NCBI GenBank assembly: GCA_946800325.1
Contig: OX326959.1
Coordinates: 3,554,501-3,618,500 of the forward strand
DNA length: 64,000 nucleotides
From: Luzula sylvatica
Lineage: Eukaryota > Streptophyta > Magnoliopsida > Poales > Juncaceae
Reading direction: 5' to 3'
The notes beneath the pieces were generated by a model. That model did no database searches, was not told where the DNA came from, and was given only the letters and a program-made list of their open reading frames with translations. Made by a program: the position numbers and the translations under genes. Of the stretch, positions 62,385 to 64,000 are shown one piece after another; within the stretch, counting starts at the first letter, position 1, and each line of letters begins with the position of its first letter.

Positions 62385-64000
62385 CGTGCCATTTGGAGAA
62401 AGATTGACAAAGCTACAATGTGATAATCTTCATATTCAATAATTCAAGATGAAATTATAAAAAAAACTGTATTTTTTGTTAATTCGGGTTCAAAATACAT
62501 AATTTCCCAAATTCGACCGCGTAGCTGCATTCCTCTCGTCGAGGCGAGCGATTTTGATATGAAGATCGTGCCATTTCGAGAAAGTATGAGAAAGTTACAA
62601 AGTGATCATTTTCATATTCAATAATTCATGATGAAATTACCAAAAAAACTGTATTTTCTGTTAATTCGGGTTCAAAATACATAATTTCCCAAATTCGTTC
62701 GCGCTGCTGTATTCCTATCGCCGGGGCGAACGATTTTGATATAAAAATCGTGCCATTTGGAGAAAGATTGAGAAAGCTACAATTGGACAATCTTCATATT
62801 CAATATTTGAAGATGAAATTCCAAAAAAAACCGTGTTTTTCGTTAATTCGGGTTCAAAATACATCATTTCCAAAATTCGGCCGAGCTGTTGCATTCCTCT
62901 CGTCGAGGCGAGCGATTTTGATATGAAGATCGTGCCATTTGGAGAAAGTATGAGAAAGTTACAATGTGATAATCTTCATATTCAATAATTCATGATGAAA
63001 TTACCAAAAAAACTGTATTTTCTGTTAATTCGGGTTCAAAATACATAATTTCCCAAATTCGTTCGCGTTGCTGTATTCCTCTCGCCGGGGCGAACGATTT
63101 TGATATAAAAATCGTGCCATTTTGAGAAAGATTGAGAAAGCTACAATTGGACAATCTTCATATTCAATAATTCAAGATGAAAATCCAAAAAAAAAAGTGT
63201 TTTTTGTTAATTCGGGTTCAAAATACTTCATTTCCAAAATTCGGCTACGCTGTTGCATTCCTCTCGTCGAGGCGAGCGATTTTGATATGAAGATCGTGCC
63301 ATTTCGAGAAAGTATGAGAAAGTTACAATGTGATAATCTTCATATTCAATAATTCATGATGAAATTACCAAAAAAACTGTATTTTCTGTTAATTCGGGTT
63401 CAAAATACATAATTTCCCAAATTCGTTCGCGCTGCTGTATTCCTATCGCCGGGGCGAACGATTTTGATATAAAAATCGTGCCATTTGGAGAAAGATTGAG
63501 AAAGCTACAATTGGACAATCTTCATATTCAATAATTCAAGATGAAATTCCAAAAAAAACAGTGTTTTTTGTTAATTCGGGTTCAAAATACATCATTTCCA
63601 AAATTCGGCCGCGTTGTTGCATTCCTCTCGTCGAGGCGAGCGATTTTGATATGAAGATCGTGCCATTTGGAGAAAGATTGAGAAAGCTACAATTGGACAA
63701 TCTTCATATTCAATAATTGAAGATGAAATTCCAAAAAAAACCGTGTTTTTCGTTTATTCGGGTTCAAAATACATCATTTCCAAAATTCGGCCGCGAAGTT
63801 GAATTCCTCTCGTCGAGGCGAGCGATTTTGATATGAAGATCGTGCCATTTGGAGAAAGTATGAGAAAGTTACAATGTGATAATCTTCATATTCAATAATT
63901 CATGATGAAATTACCAAAAACACTGTATTTTCTGTTAATTCGGGTTCAAAATACATAATTTCCCAAATTCGTTCGCGTTGCTGTATTCCTCTCGCCGGGG
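62385..64000 (+). repeat. Partial second copy of the 3458-bp HOR
   Basis: This matches 58927-60542 base for base by eye except near 62610 (ATCATTTTC versus ATCATCTTC) and 62832 (CCGTG versus CCATG). It is cut by the window end. It includes the rare AAAACACTG (63917-63925, matching 60459-60467) and the A-A junction at 63659. Confidence 0.88.

Larger units (their letters stand above)
1..64000. repeat. Satellite array of ~182-bp A and B monomers (364-bp dimer)
   Basis: Every part of the window aligns to one ~182-bp unit that starts at CGTGCCATTT. Two diverged monomer types alternate, so the basic period is ~364 bp, and about 350 monomers fill the window with no interruption. Each monomer has an A+T-rich head and middle (~120 bp, including an A-run of 6-10) and a CpG-rich tail of ~60 bp. 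No mobile element, gene or unique DNA separates units. Array size and nucleosome-scale monomers are typical of centromeric or pericentromeric satellites, but centromere function is inference. The strand label is arbitrary. All units point the same way; I saw no inverted block. Confidence 0.98.

Noticed and set aside
1..64000. CRISPR array
   Set aside because: Repeats are ~182 bp and contiguous; there are no short repeats separated by unique spacers.
1..64000. LTR, LINE or DNA transposon insertion, or rDNA/tRNA genes
   Set aside because: No segment departs from the monomer pattern. The longest irregularities are 8-bp insertions and monomer-scale joins.
1..64000. Identity with primate alphoid, Arabidopsis 178-bp or maize CentC satellites
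   Set aside because: Monomer length is similar in some cases, but I recognise no shared sequence with what I recall of those families. A database search would be needed to name this family.

Overview
The whole 64 kb is one uninterrupted tandem satellite array, with no gene, RNA gene, transposon, CRISPR array or unique sequence from first base to last. The array runs off both ends, so its true length and flanks are not visible. Array size, nucleosome-sized monomers and multi-monomer periodicity point to a eukaryotic centromeric or pericentromeric block. I cannot identify the species. A ~180-bp monomer suits many land plants, but also insects and other lineages. I do not recognise the monomer as a published family.

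The basic unit is a ~364-bp dimer of two diverged ~182-bp monomers. I phase monomers at the recurring CGTGCCATTT (variants CGTGTC, CGTTCC, CGTGAC). Monomer A has the head GGAGAAAGATTGAG, the middle GAAATTCC plus an A-run, and the tail CTCGTCGAGGCGAGCG. Monomer B has the head GAGAAAGTATGAG, the middle GAAATTACC, and the tail CGCCGGGGCGAACG. Two chimeric types also occur. H has a B head and an A-like tail beginning GACCGCG. C is an A/B mosaic head with ATTGACAAAGC plus the same tail.

Variant monomers recur in fixed order and form higher-order repeats (HORs) whose length changes along the window: 18-mer, 11-mer and 18-mer (1-8586); truncated copy (8587-11325); mosaic (11326-13523); 6-mers of 1092 bp (13524-17163); 4-mers of 728 bp (17164-19347); a rearranged 18-mer-like block (19348-22634); 10-, 6- and 10-mers (22635-27367); 16- and 17-mers (27368-33399); 8-, 10-, 8-, 8- and 7-mers (33400-40873); 16-mer (40874-43798); two 11-mers (43799-47815); C-containing 9-mers (about 47816-58926); and a 19-mer of 3458 bp containing a doubled 5-mer, then a partial second copy (58927-64000). 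This fits repeated unequal exchange with deletion and amplification of monomer blocks.

The most interesting signals are structural. A perfect 22-bp palindrome sits at B-to-A junctions of one B subclass, about 35 copies. B monomers carry an 8-of-9 match to the CENP-B box core. Some B monomers have 14-bp hairpin arms. Several exchange scars can be placed by eye. Open frames of 60-132 codons occur but are by-products of the repeat, not genes. Coordinates were counted by hand from the printed sequence and may be off by a base or two.
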